DNA from: Sphingomonas sp. 35-24ZXX
GTDB lineage: Bacteria > Pseudomonadota > Alphaproteobacteria > Sphingomonadales > Sphingomonadaceae
Direction: 5' to 3'
DNA: 64,000 bases
NCBI RefSeq assembly: GCF_000786215.1
Contig: NZ_JROG01000003.1
Coordinates: 806,001-870,000, forward strand
Under the pieces are notes generated by a model, which made no database searches, had not been told where the DNA came from, and was given only the letters and a program-made list of their open reading frames with translations. The translations under genes and the position numbers were made by a program. Position 1 is the first letter of the stretch, and every line of letters begins with the position of its first letter. Positions 47,624 through 57,333 of this stretch are shown here, piece after piece.

Positions 47624-50600
47624 CGGCGACGGGGGCCGCAGCAGCAGGTGCCTGCTCGGCAGACTGCGCCTTGAAGCCACGCATCACGACCGAGACAACG
47701 CCATTGATGGTGCCGGCCTGGATCATCTGCATCACGGAGACCGGCTTGCCGATCTCCTGCTCCAGCGATTCTGCCAGTTCGACGGCCATCAGCGAATCGA
47801 GCCCCATTTCCGCAAGCGTGCGATCCGCCTCGATCTGGCTGGCGGCCGCGCCAATCACGCGCGCGACCTGTTCACGCACCAGATTGGTCAGTACCTCCAT
47901 GCGCTCTTCTTCACTCATGGCTTCCAGCGCGGCAGCGAGGGTGGATCCCTGATCGCCCGTCACCGATACGCCCTGCGGAACGAGATTGCGGAAGCGCGGC
48001 AACCGCGTTCCTGGCAGAGACTGGCCCAGCCGCATGAGATTGAACTGCGAGGCAGCGACGCGCGTGGCATCGACGGTGAGCAACCGGCCCAGCTCTGCAA
48101 GAGCATCCTGCACCGGCGTTGCGGCCATGCCTGCGCGGTTTTCCAGCATTTCCTCGACATGCGTGTTGCGGGTGAGGAAGCCTGCGCCCTTGATCGCACC
48201 CCAGCCCACCGACAGCGCGGGAAGCCCCTCTGCACGGCGCAGCTGCGCGAGGGCATCAAGGAACAGGTTTGCGCCGACATAGATGCCCTGGCCGGGATTT
48301 CCGACGACAGCGCTGGACGACGAATAGAGCACGAAGGCTTCAATCGGATCGCCACGGGTCAGTTCGTGCAGGTTCCATGCGCCCTGCATCTTGGCGGACT
48401 GGACCCGGTGGCACAGATCCCGCTGGATCATGATGACCGGCGCATCCTCGATCACCGCAGCGGCATGCACCACGCCACGAATCGGCCCAAGCTCTGCCCG
48501 AACCTCATCCAGCGCCGCAGCCAGTGCGGCACGATCGGCCACATCCACGGCGATCGGCTTTACCTTGACGCCCGCTGCAGCAAAGGCGGCGAGCGCGGCC
48601 TCCGCCTCCTCGGTTGCAGCCCCGCGGCGGCCCATCAGCGCGAGCTGGCTCACACCGTTTTCGGCAAGCCATTGCGCGGTGGTGAGGCCAAAGCCGGCCA
48701 GGCCACCTGTGACCACGAACGGGCCATCCTTCGGCAGGCTGAGCGATGCAGCCGGCACAATGGGGGCCGCGCGGCCATCGGCCTCAGGCAGAGTGATGAC
48801 GATCTTGCCGATATGCTTCGATGCCTGCATCAGGCGGAACGCTTCGTCGGAGCGTGCGATCGGGAAGGTCTGGTGCGGCAGCGGGCGCAGCGCGCCCGAA
48901 GCGAACAGCGCAGAGATTTCGGCGAAAAGCTCTGTCGCCAGCTCGGCCCGTTCGACCAGCAGCGTATCGGCGTCGATGCCAAAATAGCTCAGGTTCTGGC
49001 GGAATGGACGCAGCCCGATGCGGCTATTGGCATAAAGGTCGCGCTTGCCGATCTCAAGGAAGCGGCCGAATGGCTTGAGCAGCGACAGGCTGCGCGTGAT
49101 CGCTTCGCCTGCCAGCGAGTTCAGCACCACATCGACACCCTTGCCGTCAGTCAGGCGCATGACATCCTCGGCAAAGGCCAGCGATCGCGAGCTGAGCACA
49201 TGATCGGCACCCATGTCCCGCACCAGACGCTGCTTGTCAGCAGAGCCTGCGGTTGCAAACACGGTTGCGCCCTTCAGCTTGGCGATCTGCAATGCGGCCA
49301 GGCCCACGCCCCCTGCGGCCCCATGAATTAGCACCGTCTCGCCCTTGCGCAGACGTGCGAGATGATCGAGCGCATACCAGGCGGTGATGAAGGTCGTGGG
49401 AATGGTTGCAGCTTCAACCAGGCCCAGGTTATCGGGCAACAGGCCGATGCCATCGGCGCGGGTTGTGACATGCGTGCCGAAGGTCGATGAGGCAAAGCCC
49501 ATCACCCGATCGCCGGGCTTCACATGCGTAACCTCCGAACCGACACGTTCGACGATGCCGGAACATTCCATACCGATGGTTGCGCCTGAGAAACCGTGTT
49601 CGACGGCTTCTTCGGGCAGCATTCCCATGGTCCACAGCACATCGCGGAAGTTGAGACCGGCAGCGGCAACCCGCACCTCGACCTCATCAGCACCGGGTGC
49701 CTTGCGTTCGATCGCGGTCAGGTGAAGCGAATCCAGTCCGCCTTGCGGACGGCAGGCCAAGCGGAAGGCTTCGCCGGTAGATGCCTTGCCCGAAATTCTG
49801 GCGAGCCCCGAATGGCTGGCCTCGCGCACACGGGCGATAAGGCGCATGCCATCCGCCAGCTGCATTTCGGATTCGTCACCGGTGGAAAGCAGTGCACGTG
49901 CCGTGTCCAGACCGGCAACAGCATCATCGGCTGACGCATGAACATCGAGCACCTTGGCTTTCAGTCCGCCCATCTCGTTGAGCAGCACGCGAACAAGCCC
50001 CAGCGCCGTTGCCTGGAACGGATCGAGCGGACCGCGAGCCATGGTGGCCAGTGCACCGCGCGTCACGACGCGCAGATGCATCGGCCCTACACGATCTGGC
50101 ACGTTGATCTGATACTGCTCCATGGCGCGAGCCAAGGCAACCAGACTGTAGCAGCGCAGATCCTCATACGCGAGCAGCGCATCGGCGCTTTCTGGATCGG
50201 CGGTGCGGTTCCAGCCGGCGAGGTGCACGAATTCATCGGCATCCTCTTCGGCCACCAGCCGCTCCATCGCCTCATCGGACAGATCGTCCGGCCCGATCAC
50301 GCGAATGCGCACAGGCGCTTCATCGCTCGACAGCGCCTTTGCAAGGGCCTCAACATAGGGTGTACCCGCTTCGGCCTCGGTCAGCACCAACGTGCGCTTG
50401 CGACCATCTGCAACAATCTGGGGCATCACGACAGAGGCCGGGGCGCTGCGGCGTGCGAGCACCAGCTCGCTGCCAAGCGGACCCTCTACCGCTTTCACGC
50501 TCAGCATCTCACCCAGTTCATCAGCGCTTGCGGCCATGGTGGATTCGGTGCTGCCGTGGATCAGTGTGGCCGTGCGACTGGGCAGGGCATGGAGTCCAAC

Positions 50601-53600
50601 GATCACCCCGCCCGGTGCCAGGTGGCGCACCAACCGCGCGACATCCTCGAACCGCGATGTCACGACGAGATCGAACGCCTCATCGGGTACGACCCCTTCC
50701 AAATAGGTTGCGGTGCGGACGAAATGGTGGCGTGCGAAGCGATGTTCGGCGCGGCCGACCAGGCCTTCATCGCTATCGGTGAACAGATAGTCGCAGCGTT
50801 CCGGCGGCAGGTGTGGCAGCACGGCTGCCGTCAGGCCACCATGGCGACCATCGCATTCAAGGATACGGATCGCTCGGCCGTTGGGCCAGGCAGCAACGAC
50901 CGCCTGCACCATTTGCGCAAGCGCGCGGTTGGCGCTTTCACGGCCAGGTGCGCCATCCTCCAGTATCTCGGCCATGGCGATGCGGGGCTCGGTCTCGCCA
51001 CGCAGCCGCGCTGGCAGTTCTGATCCTGCTGCGGATACGGCGATGAGTTCTGCCACCCATTCGGGCCGCGCGAGCATCAGTTCGCGTACCAATGCACCTG
51101 GTAGCGGTGCTGCCGCGTCTTCGATAACAGTCCAGCGGCCCGTACTCTCATCGCGTGACAACAGGCCGTCTGCCTCTGCCATTGCAACAATCGCCCGCAA
51201 CATCGGACGCTGCTCTTCGGCCACTTCGCCTTCTACCGCCAGATTGGCGATGGTGAAACTGTCAAGGTCAGGCGCCAGCGTGCGAATGGCCTGCCAGCCA
51301 TAGGCGCCGACCAGCCGGTCAAGGCCTGCAGAAACCTGGCCATCGTCTGCTCGCACAACAAGACCGGCTTGTTCGGTCAAAGCTGCCAATTCGGGCAGCA
51401 CCAGATCACCGTGCGAACGCGGTTGCCAATCGGGATCGACGCGCCAGTCTTCCACCATCAGGGTCAGAATTGCAGGCTTGAACTCAACCTTCTGGAAACG
51501 GGCGCCTTTCAGGCTGAGGACGATATTGCCTTCCATATCGGCAAGGTCGATATCGGCCACACCGGACCGGCTGGATTCGCTGACCAGCCGACCATGGCAC
51601 CAGAGTTTCTTGCCCAGGCGGCCAAAGCAGATCAGGCGTTCGACAAAGACCGGAATGGTGGCGCAGGCGCGCGGATCACCATTGGCAATCAGGGCAACCA
51701 GCGCCTGCAGGGCACCATCGACCATGGCGGGATGAGCGAAATTGTCCTCCAGCCCCTTGTCGTCGATCCAGTCGAGCGAGATTTCGGCAAAGACTTCGCG
51801 CTGCGGTTGATCAGCAGGCGTCAGCGCAGCAAAGCGCAGCCCCTGGAACATCGGGCCATAATGTAGGCCGCGACGGGCGCATTCAGCATAATGCTGCTCA
51901 TTATCGACCAGGTTCGACATGCGATTGCGGATAGCCAGCGGATTGATCCGCGCAGGGAAAAGCCCGTCCAGCTTGCTGGCGCGGCACTTGGCGTGCACCG
52001 TCCATTCATCGGCCTCGCGCGTGAGCCTCGAGCGGATATGGACGGTACCATCAGCGCTGTCGATCGTTGTCTGGGCGATCGGCTCTGCACCATCGGCCAG
52101 TACCAGCGGCCGCTGAATTTCGAGGGACTCCAGCACGATCTGTTCACTGCCGGTCTGCCAGCGTCCGGCCGCCAGCATCATCTCGATATAGCCTGCCGCC
52201 GGGAACAGCGGCATGTCCTGGATGACATGGTCCTTCAGGTGCGGTTGCAGCACGGTCTGGATGGTGTTGGTCCAGACGCCGTCGGCACCCGGTGCACGGG
52301 CACCGAGCAGGCCATGATCGCGCTCGACAGGCACAATGGCATCGGGAAGATCATATCGGCCACGCCAATGACGCTGGCGCTGCCATGGAAACGCCGGAAG
52401 CTTCAATGTGCGGTCTACTACCGGGAACATGGCGACGGGCGATCCACCGCCGGCCGCATAGACATCGGCAATCGCCTGGCGCAGCGTCGGCATCTCGGGT
52501 GCAGCGACCTTTGACGACGGGCGGCGCAAGCTGTTGAGCGCAGTGACGCCGGACGCGCCAATCGCCTTGGCGACTTGGAGCACATAGTCCTTCAGCACCG
52601 GGTGGGGGCCAACTTCGAGGAAACAGGCAATGCCGAGCGTCTCGATGACCGTTTTTGCGCCGGCATCAAAGGCGACAGGTTCGCGGATGTTGCTCCACCA
52701 GTAGTCGGTGCCCAGTTCCGGTCCCTCAAGCACCTCGCCAGATACGGTCGAAACGAACGGTACGCTCGCCTTGCTCGCTTCAAGCCCTGCCAGCGCATCA
52801 AGCAATGGCTGCTTGATGGGGTCCATGGCGCGGGTGTGGAAGGCATATTCCAGGGGAAGGATGCGCACGAACTGCGATTGTTCGGTCAGATGGGCTTCGA
52901 GCTGCTCAAGCCCGGCGAGCGGCCCAGCTACGGTGACAGCCTTTGCGGAATTGACGGCGGCGATCTCGATGTCATCACCAAGCCCGAGCGCCGCGATGGT
53001 CGATTCTGCATCCTTGCGCGACAGGCCGATTGCGGCCATGCGCCCGGCGCCCCGCGTTTTGGCCTGCTGCTGACTGCGGTGATAGATCACGCGCGTTGCT
53101 TGGTCGAGGCTGAGCGCACCTGATGCCCAGGCCGCCGCAGCTTCGCCCACCGAATGGCCGAAGACCGCAGCCGGGGTAATCCCGGCCTTCGCCAGAACCT
53201 TTACCAGCGCCACCTGCTGTGCGAATAGCAGCGGCTGGGCGATTTCGGTCAGGCTGATCTCGGTTTCTTCCTCCGGCTTGCCCATTCGCTCGATTAGCGA
53301 CCAGCCCGACAGCGGAACAAAGACGGCATCGACGTCCTGTAGCGCCTCGCGGAAGGGCGGGCATTCGGCCAGCAGCTCGCGGCCCATGCCCCACCATTGC
53401 GGACCATTGCCAGAAAAGACAAACGCAAGGTTCTGCGTTCCTGCAGCGACGGTCGCATTGTATTTCCGCGTGGCGATGGCCGAGCCGACCGCATCCTCGC
53501 GCCATTGTTTGAGGCGCTCGGCTGCTTCGGCCGCGCTATCGGCGGGGACTGCAAGGCGCAGCGGGTGGAGCGATCGGGCGCGCAGCGATGCGGCACGGAT

Positions 53601-55106
53601 GGCAAGCCACTGCGCTTCATCGGCCTGTTCCAGCCGCGCGATATAGTCATCGGCCAGGGCTTCAAGCGCGCCCTGGTTATGCGCCGAAAGCACCAGAAAT
53701 CCGTCCCAGTCGGCGAGCGGACGCTCCGCTGCCGATCGCGCGGTATCATCATTGGCCGAACGATATTCCTGCAGCACCATATGGGCATTGGTGCCGCCAA
53801 ATCCGAACGAGTTGATACCAAAGACCAGCGGCTTTTCCCGGTCTGGCAGGGGAACCGGCTGATCGACGACCTTCAGTTTCCACTCGTCAAACTCAATCTT
53901 GGGATTGGGCGTGTCGAAATGCAGATTGGCAGGCAATGTCCGGTGGCGGAGCGACAGCAGTACCTTGGTCAGACCCGCGATACCGGCACCCGATTCCAGA
54001 TGCCCGATATTGGATTTGACCGAGCCCATGTGACACACCGAGCCATCGCTGCGCGGCGAACCCAGCACCCGGCCAATGGCGCCGCATTCGATCGGATCGC
54101 CTGCCGCAGTGCCGGTGCCATGCGCCTCGACATAGAAAACGTCTTCGGCGTTGACTCCGCTGGCACCATAGACCTGTCGCAGCAACGCTTCCTGGGCATC
54201 GCCATTGGGCAGCGCCAGGCCCATGGTGCGACCGTCCGAGTTGACGGCCGTTGCGCGGACGACAGCCAGGATCGGATCACCATCACGCTCCGCATCCTCA
54301 AGCCGTTTCAGGATAAGTATGCCGCCGCCCTCGGCGCGGACGTAGCCGTTGCCGCTGGCATCAAAGCTTTTGCACCGACCATCGGGCGAGAGCATGGATG
54401 CACGGGAAAAGCCGACAAATGGGCGCGGGCTGACCAGGATGTTCACGCCACCTGCGACAGCCATTGCGATTTCGCCGTGCGCCAGCGCCTGGCAGGCCTG
54501 GTGGATGGCGACCATGCTGGATGAGCAGGCCGTGTCGATCGACATGGAAGGCCCATGGAAATCGAAGATATAGGAAATCCGGTTGGAACAGATCGAAATG
54601 GCGCTGCCGATATTGGTATAGGCATTGGGTGACTCATCGCCCGACAGATTGAGTTGAGCGTAATCGTTTGCAGAAAGGCCTATAAAAACACCGGAGCGTG
54701 ATCCTGTAATGCTGGCCGGAACAATGCCTGCGCTTTCCAGAGCTTCCCAGGTCAGTTCCAGCATCAATCGGTGCTGTGGATCAACCTGCTTGGCCTCACG
54801 CGGCGACATGCCAAAGAATTCGGCATCGAACAGGTCAATCCGGTCCAGAAAACCGCCCGCAGCAGTATAGACGCGATTGGTGTCGGTGCTGCCCGGCACG
54901 GTATGGCCGATATCCCAGCGCTCGCCTTTAGCCTCGGTGACGGCATCAAGCCCTTCAGTCAGGTTCTTCCATAAGGTATCCAGATCAGGCGCTTTGGGAT
55001 AGCGCCCCGCCAGCCCCACGATCGCGATGGGATGGGTCATGCACATAGAATCAGATTGCTGCATGGATACGGTGAACGGTGCGGCGGCAGTGGCCTTATC
55101 CGACAT
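47613..55106 (-). CDS. Highly reducing type I polyketide synthase, KS-AT-DH-(MT)-ER-KR-ACP
   Basis: 2497 residues. Domains: KS with DTACSSS (Cys near 192), EAHGTGT (near 330) and KSNIGHLE (near 366); AT with GHSVGE (near 651); DH with HVIQDMPLFP (near 960, Asp in place of the usual Gly) and DGALQ; a methyltransferase-like region near 1415 whose SAM motif is degenerate (ILECDGRHGG); a structural KR half; ER with LIHGAAGGVG (near 1930); KR with VTGGLAGFG (near 2135) and the Ser/Tyr/Asn site SSSSAVVGNPGQGIYVGAN; ACP with MGLDSLMAVEL (near 2438). The full reducing set would make saturated chains, possibly by iteration. The ATG at 55106 has AGGGGG six bases upstream; the in-frame ATG at 55121 lies before this ribosome site. 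Confidence 0.95.
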   Translation of the reverse strand: MSDKATAAAPFTVSMQQSDSMCMTHPIAIVGLAGRYPKAPDLDTLWKNLTEGLDAVTEAKGERWDIGHTVPGSTDTNRVYTAAGGFLDRIDLFDAEFFGMSPREAKQVDPQHRLMLELTWEALESAGIVPASITGSRSGVFIGLSANDYAQLNLSGDESPNAYTNIGSAISICSNRISYIFDFHGPSMSIDTACSSSMVAIHQACQALAHGEIAMAVAGGVNILVSPRPFVGFSRASMLSPDGRCKSFDASGNGYVRAEGGGILILKRLEDAERDGDPILAVVRATAVNSDGRTMGLALPNGDAQEALLRQVYGASGVNAEDVFYVEAHGTGTAAGDPIECGAIGRVLGSPRSDGSVCHMGSVKSNIGHLESGAGIAGLTKVLLSLRHRTLPANLHFDTPNPKIEFDEWKLKVVDQPVPLPDREKPLVFGINSFGFGGTNAHMVLQEYRSANDDTARSAAERPLADWDGFLVLSAHNQGALEALADDYIARLEQADEAQWLAIRAASLRARSLHPLRLAVPADSAAEAAERLKQWREDAVGSAIATRKYNATVAAGTQNLAFVFSGNGPQWWGMGRELLAECPPFREALQDVDAVFVPLSGWSLIERMGKPEEETEISLTEIAQPLLFAQQVALVKVLAKAGITPAAVFGHSVGEAAAAWASGALSLDQATRVIYHRSQQQAKTRGAGRMAAIGLSRKDAESTIAALGLGDDIEIAAVNSAKAVTVAGPLAGLEQLEAHLTEQSQFVRILPLEYAFHTRAMDPIKQPLLDALAGLEASKASVPFVSTVSGEVLEGPELGTDYWWSNIREPVAFDAGAKTVIETLGIACFLEVGPHPVLKDYVLQVAKAIGASGVTALNSLRRPSSKVAAPEMPTLRQAIADVYAAGGGSPVAMFPVVDRTLKLPAFPWQRQRHWRGRYDLPDAIVPVERDHGLLGARAPGADGVWTNTIQTVLQPHLKDHVIQDMPLFPAAGYIEMMLAAGRWQTGSEQIVLESLEIQRPLVLADGAEPIAQTTIDSADGTVHIRSRLTREADEWTVHAKCRASKLDGLFPARINPLAIRNRMSNLVDNEQHYAECARRGLHYGPMFQGLRFAALTPADQPQREVFAEISLDWIDDKGLEDNFAHPAMVDGALQALVALIANGDPRACATIPVFVERLICFGRLGKKLWCHGRLVSESSRSGVADIDLADMEGNIVLSLKGARFQKVEFKPAILTLMVEDWRVDPDWQPRSHGDLVLPELAALTEQAGLVVRADDGQVSAGLDRLVGAYGWQAIRTLAPDLDSFTIANLAVEGEVAEEQRPMLRAIVAMAEADGLLSRDESTGRWTVIEDAAAPLPGALVRELMLARPEWVAELIAVSAAGSELPARLRGETEPRIAMAEILEDGAPGRESANRALAQMVQAVVAAWPNGRAIRILECDGRHGGLTAAVLPHLPPERCDYLFTDSDEGLVGRAEHRFARHHFVRTATYLEGVVPDEAFDLVVTSRFEDVARLVRHLAPGGVIVGLHALPSRTATLIHGSTESTMAASADELGEMLSVKAVEGPLGSELVLARRSAPASVVMPQIVADGRKRTLVLTEAEAGTPYVEALAKALSSDEAPVRIRVIGPDDLSDEAMERLVAEEDADEFVHLAGWNRTADPESADALLAYEDLRCYSLVALARAMEQYQINVPDRVGPMHLRVVTRGALATMARGPLDPFQATALGLVRVLLNEMGGLKAKVLDVHASADDAVAGLDTARALLSTGDESEMQLADGMRLIARVREASHSGLARISGKASTGEAFRLACRPQGGLDSLHLTAIERKAPGADEVEVRVAAAGLNFRDVLWTMGMLPEEAVEHGFSGATIGMECSGIVERVGSEVTHVKPGDRVMGFASSTFGTHVTTRADGIGLLPDNLGLVEAATIPTTFITAWYALDHLARLRKGETVLIHGAAGGVGLAALQIAKLKGATVFATAGSADKQRLVRDMGADHVLSSRSLAFAEDVMRLTDGKGVDVVLNSLAGEAITRSLSLLKPFGRFLEIGKRDLYANSRIGLRPFRQNLSYFGIDADTLLVERAELATELFAEISALFASGALRPLPHQTFPIARSDEAFRLMQASKHIGKIVITLPEADGRAAPIVPAASLSLPKDGPFVVTGGLAGFGLTTAQWLAENGVSQLALMGRRGAATEEAEAALAAFAAAGVKVKPIAVDVADRAALAAALDEVRAELGPIRGVVHAAAVIEDAPVIMIQRDLCHRVQSAKMQGAWNLHELTRGDPIEAFVLYSSSSAVVGNPGQGIYVGANLFLDALAQLRRAEGLPALSVGWGAIKGAGFLTRNTHVEEMLENRAGMAATPVQDALAELGRLLTVDATRVAASQFNLMRLGQSLPGTRLPRFRNLVPQGVSVTGDQGSTLAAALEAMSEEERMEVLTNLVREQVARVIGAAASQIEADRTLAEMGLDSLMAVELAESLEQEIGKPVSVMQMIQAGTINGVVSVVMRGFKAQSAEQAPAAAAPVADAA

Positions 55107-55366
55107 GAATAACCCCCTCATACTTGGCTAAAGATTAGCCTGGCCAGCGCGCCACTCCCCCCGATTGGCTATTGCGCGTGGTTAATCGCGAGGCGTGCCT
55201 TGAAATGATTAACACTTGGTTAAGGCAGGTCCCTCGAATGCTGAAAGTGCCAAAACAGGACATTGTAAACTAACGTAAAATCAGGAAACGTGGTTAACTT
55301 AGGAGAAGATTAAAAGTTACTGTGCCAACGCCCTGAGCTTGTTCAAGCGATTGGGGGTGCGGCAGA
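55107..55366. promoter_or_regulatory. Divergent control region of the PKS-NRPS locus
   Basis: 260 bases separate the PKS operon from the divergent 431-residue-protein/PPTase operon. It is visibly richer in A and T than its surroundings. TGGTTAA occurs three times in the same direction (55179-55185, 55217-55223, 55291-55297), at spacings of 38 and 74 bases. These could be operator sites for a regulator; no regulator gene lies in the cluster. The PKS ribosome site GAGGGGG is at its left end. Promoter hexamers were not assigned. Confidence 0.5.
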
Positions 55367-56662
55367 ATGGTGGCGTTGGAAGGATTGCTTGCTAGAAGCG
55401 ATGAACGCACGGACACCAGCAGTCTGGATGCACCAGCAGCACCGCCTAGGCGTGGATCGCAGATTGCGCGCAAGGGCAAGGTCCGGAAAGGCGGTGTCAA
55501 GCAGGTCCAGGCCAAGCTAGCCAGGGTTTTCCTGCGGGGCGTGGAACCTGTGGTCGTTCGGTCAGCTCCTACCTCTGGGTCCCGTCTGCCTCGCGCCGAC
55601 CTGCGCGGCCTGACAACGGCTCTGACAGCAAACCCGAAATCGCATCAGCATGTTGTCCACCGCGTCCGTTCGCGCCTCGTGCATATTCATGCGCTGCCCG
55701 CGACACATGTCCCAACACCCTCGCAGGTTCAGGCAGCGCTGGGGCACAACAGGTTGCAGCAATATGCGGAGCTGATGCCTGAACGCCGCACGGCCCATGT
55801 GCTGGCTGCGCTATCGACGCAGCTGGCCCGTCCGGCACAATCGCTTTCAGCTGTGGTGGACAGTCCCAACGTGCGCGACAACGAACTGCACGACGCCTAT
55901 TTCTGCGTTGTCAGGGTCGATCCGCGCAACCTGGCAAGCCATGTTGAAGGAATCATCCTGGCGGCACAGGCCTTGCGGCGTGAGATGCGCAGCGGATCGG
56001 ACCGCCTGGGCATTGCGGATTTTGGCGAGATTGCCGATGGCATCGAACTGGCCTTTACCCTTGCAACTGGCATCCGTTCGCCACGCATTGCCATGTTGCG
56101 GACTGTGCACCGGGCTGCTCTGTCGGAAACCATGATCGCCCGGCGGTGGATGCGAGGTCACCAGCTTTTTCTGGTCATTACCCAGGCGATGATCGCATCG
56201 CTCAACAACCTTGAGGTTATCGCCGGCCATGGTAGCGATGATTCGGAAATGGCGGGCGCAATTGAACAACTGGTCAGGCTGTTGCGTGCAGCTGCTGGTT
56301 CGATGCGGCTGACGGGCGACTTTCCGCCCGATATCTATGACACGATCATCCGCCCGTCCATGGCCCCCCCCGAACTGCCGGACGGTTTCAGCGGCATTTT
56401 CTCGAGCGATCACCGCTTCCTGGTGACCCGCCTCCGCGAGATCACTCCCAAGTTTAGCGGCCTGAAGGAACGCTTGCACGATGCCCACGCCCTTTTGGTA
56501 AAGGCATTTGCAGATCTGTATGATGACCACATCAACGTGTGCGCGAACTTTGTTTCGTCAGAGAAAAACAGTCTCCTGATGGCCGACGGCGCACGCTGCA
56601 CGGCGCTTGAACAGCTTGGTAAGTTCAAGAAAAGCAGATTGAGACTTCTGGGTAAGCCATGA
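55367..56662 (+). CDS. Possible histidine-ligated heme oxygenase (PrnB/IDO-like), function unproven
   Basis: 431 residues. No family is certain. The C-terminal two thirds are helical, and two spots resemble the PrnB/indoleamine-dioxygenase-like superfamily: PPDIYDTIIRPSMAPP (near 320-335), similar to the (F/Y)YxxxRPxxxP stretch, and LVKAFADLYDDHINVCANF (His388), similar to the segment holding the proximal heme His in PrnB. If right, it would oxidise an aromatic amino acid as precursor or tailoring step. The first 110 residues are basic and carry no recognised domain, so the true start may be later than the ATG at 55367. It is translationally coupled to the PPTase gene (ATGA) and divergent from the PKS. 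Confidence 0.6.
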   Translation: MVALEGLLARSDERTDTSSLDAPAAPPRRGSQIARKGKVRKGGVKQVQAKLARVFLRGVEPVVVRSAPTSGSRLPRADLRGLTTALTANPKSHQHVVHRVRSRLVHIHALPATHVPTPSQVQAALGHNRLQQYAELMPERRTAHVLAALSTQLARPAQSLSAVVDSPNVRDNELHDAYFCVVRVDPRNLASHVEGIILAAQALRREMRSGSDRLGIADFGEIADGIELAFTLATGIRSPRIAMLRTVHRAALSETMIARRWMRGHQLFLVITQAMIASLNNLEVIAGHGSDDSEMAGAIEQLVRLLRAAAGSMRLTGDFPPDIYDTIIRPSMAPPELPDGFSGIFSSDHRFLVTRLREITPKFSGLKERLHDAHALLVKAFADLYDDHINVCANFVSSEKNSLLMADGARCTALEQLGKFKKSRLRLLGKP

Positions 56663-57333
56663 TCTGGACCTCCCTCCAGCCGGTCGCTGATGGGAAGGCG
56701 GAATTGGCATGGGTCAGACCGTCACAAACGGATCTCAAGCCTTTCATCTACCTGTTGTCAGACGATGAGCGCGCGCGCGCAGCGCGTTTCCTGAACGAGG
56801 TCGACCGCAAGGCCTTTATCGCTGGCCGGGTCGCCGCGCGGTTGCTCCTGAGTGAACGAACAGCGCGATCGCCGCATTCCATCCGGTTCACCTACAGCAG
56901 CCATGGACGGCCGGCCGTCGATGATGGGCCCGACTTCAATATCAGCCATTCTGGCGATCACGTACTGGTGGCGTTGGCGCGCGATCCTGGAACCATGATT
57001 GGCATCGATGCCGAATGCCATGACAGGGCAACCGACTTGACCAAGGTTGAGCGGTTGGTGCTGAGCGGACCAGAAATCGCCTGGCTAAATGCCTGCGAGG
57101 ATCGACGGGAGGCGTTTCTGCAACTCTGGGTGATGAAAGAGGCTGTCCTGAAAGCAACAGGAACAGGCCTATCGACCGATCCAAGAATGGTCTGCATAAA
57201 TCCCCAGAACGCAAGCGTCCGCTGGACGGAAGGAGCGCCTTGCGGAAATTGGCAAATGCACCAGCTCGACCTACAATCGCGGATCACAGTCGCGCTCGCC
57301 CTTTTTGAACCCTTAGCGGAGGGACCGGGATAA
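56659..57333 (+). CDS. Sfp-type 4'-phosphopantetheinyl transferase
   Basis: 224 residues, the length of Sfp-like enzymes. The magnesium/CoA-binding motifs are MIGIDAECHD (IGIDxE type) and LWVMKEAVLKATGTGLS (WxxKEAxxKxxGxG). The sequence NISHSGDHVLVALARD before them is also typical. It should convert apo-ACP and apo-PCP domains of the nearby PKS and NRPS to their holo form by transferring phosphopantetheine from CoA. Its ATG overlaps the preceding stop (ATGA). Presence of a dedicated PPTase supports that the cluster is functional. Confidence 0.93.
   Translation: MIWTSLQPVADGKAELAWVRPSQTDLKPFIYLLSDDERARAARFLNEVDRKAFIAGRVAARLLLSERTARSPHSIRFTYSSHGRPAVDDGPDFNISHSGDHVLVALARDPGTMIGIDAECHDRATDLTKVERLVLSGPEIAWLNACEDRREAFLQLWVMKEAVLKATGTGLSTDPRMVCINPQNASVRWTEGAPCGNWQMHQLDLQSRITVALALFEPLAEGPG

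Noticed and set aside
55107-55121. PKS start at the ATG of 55121
   Set aside because: This ATG lies before the strong GAGGGGG ribosome site, which is correctly spaced for the ATG at 55106.
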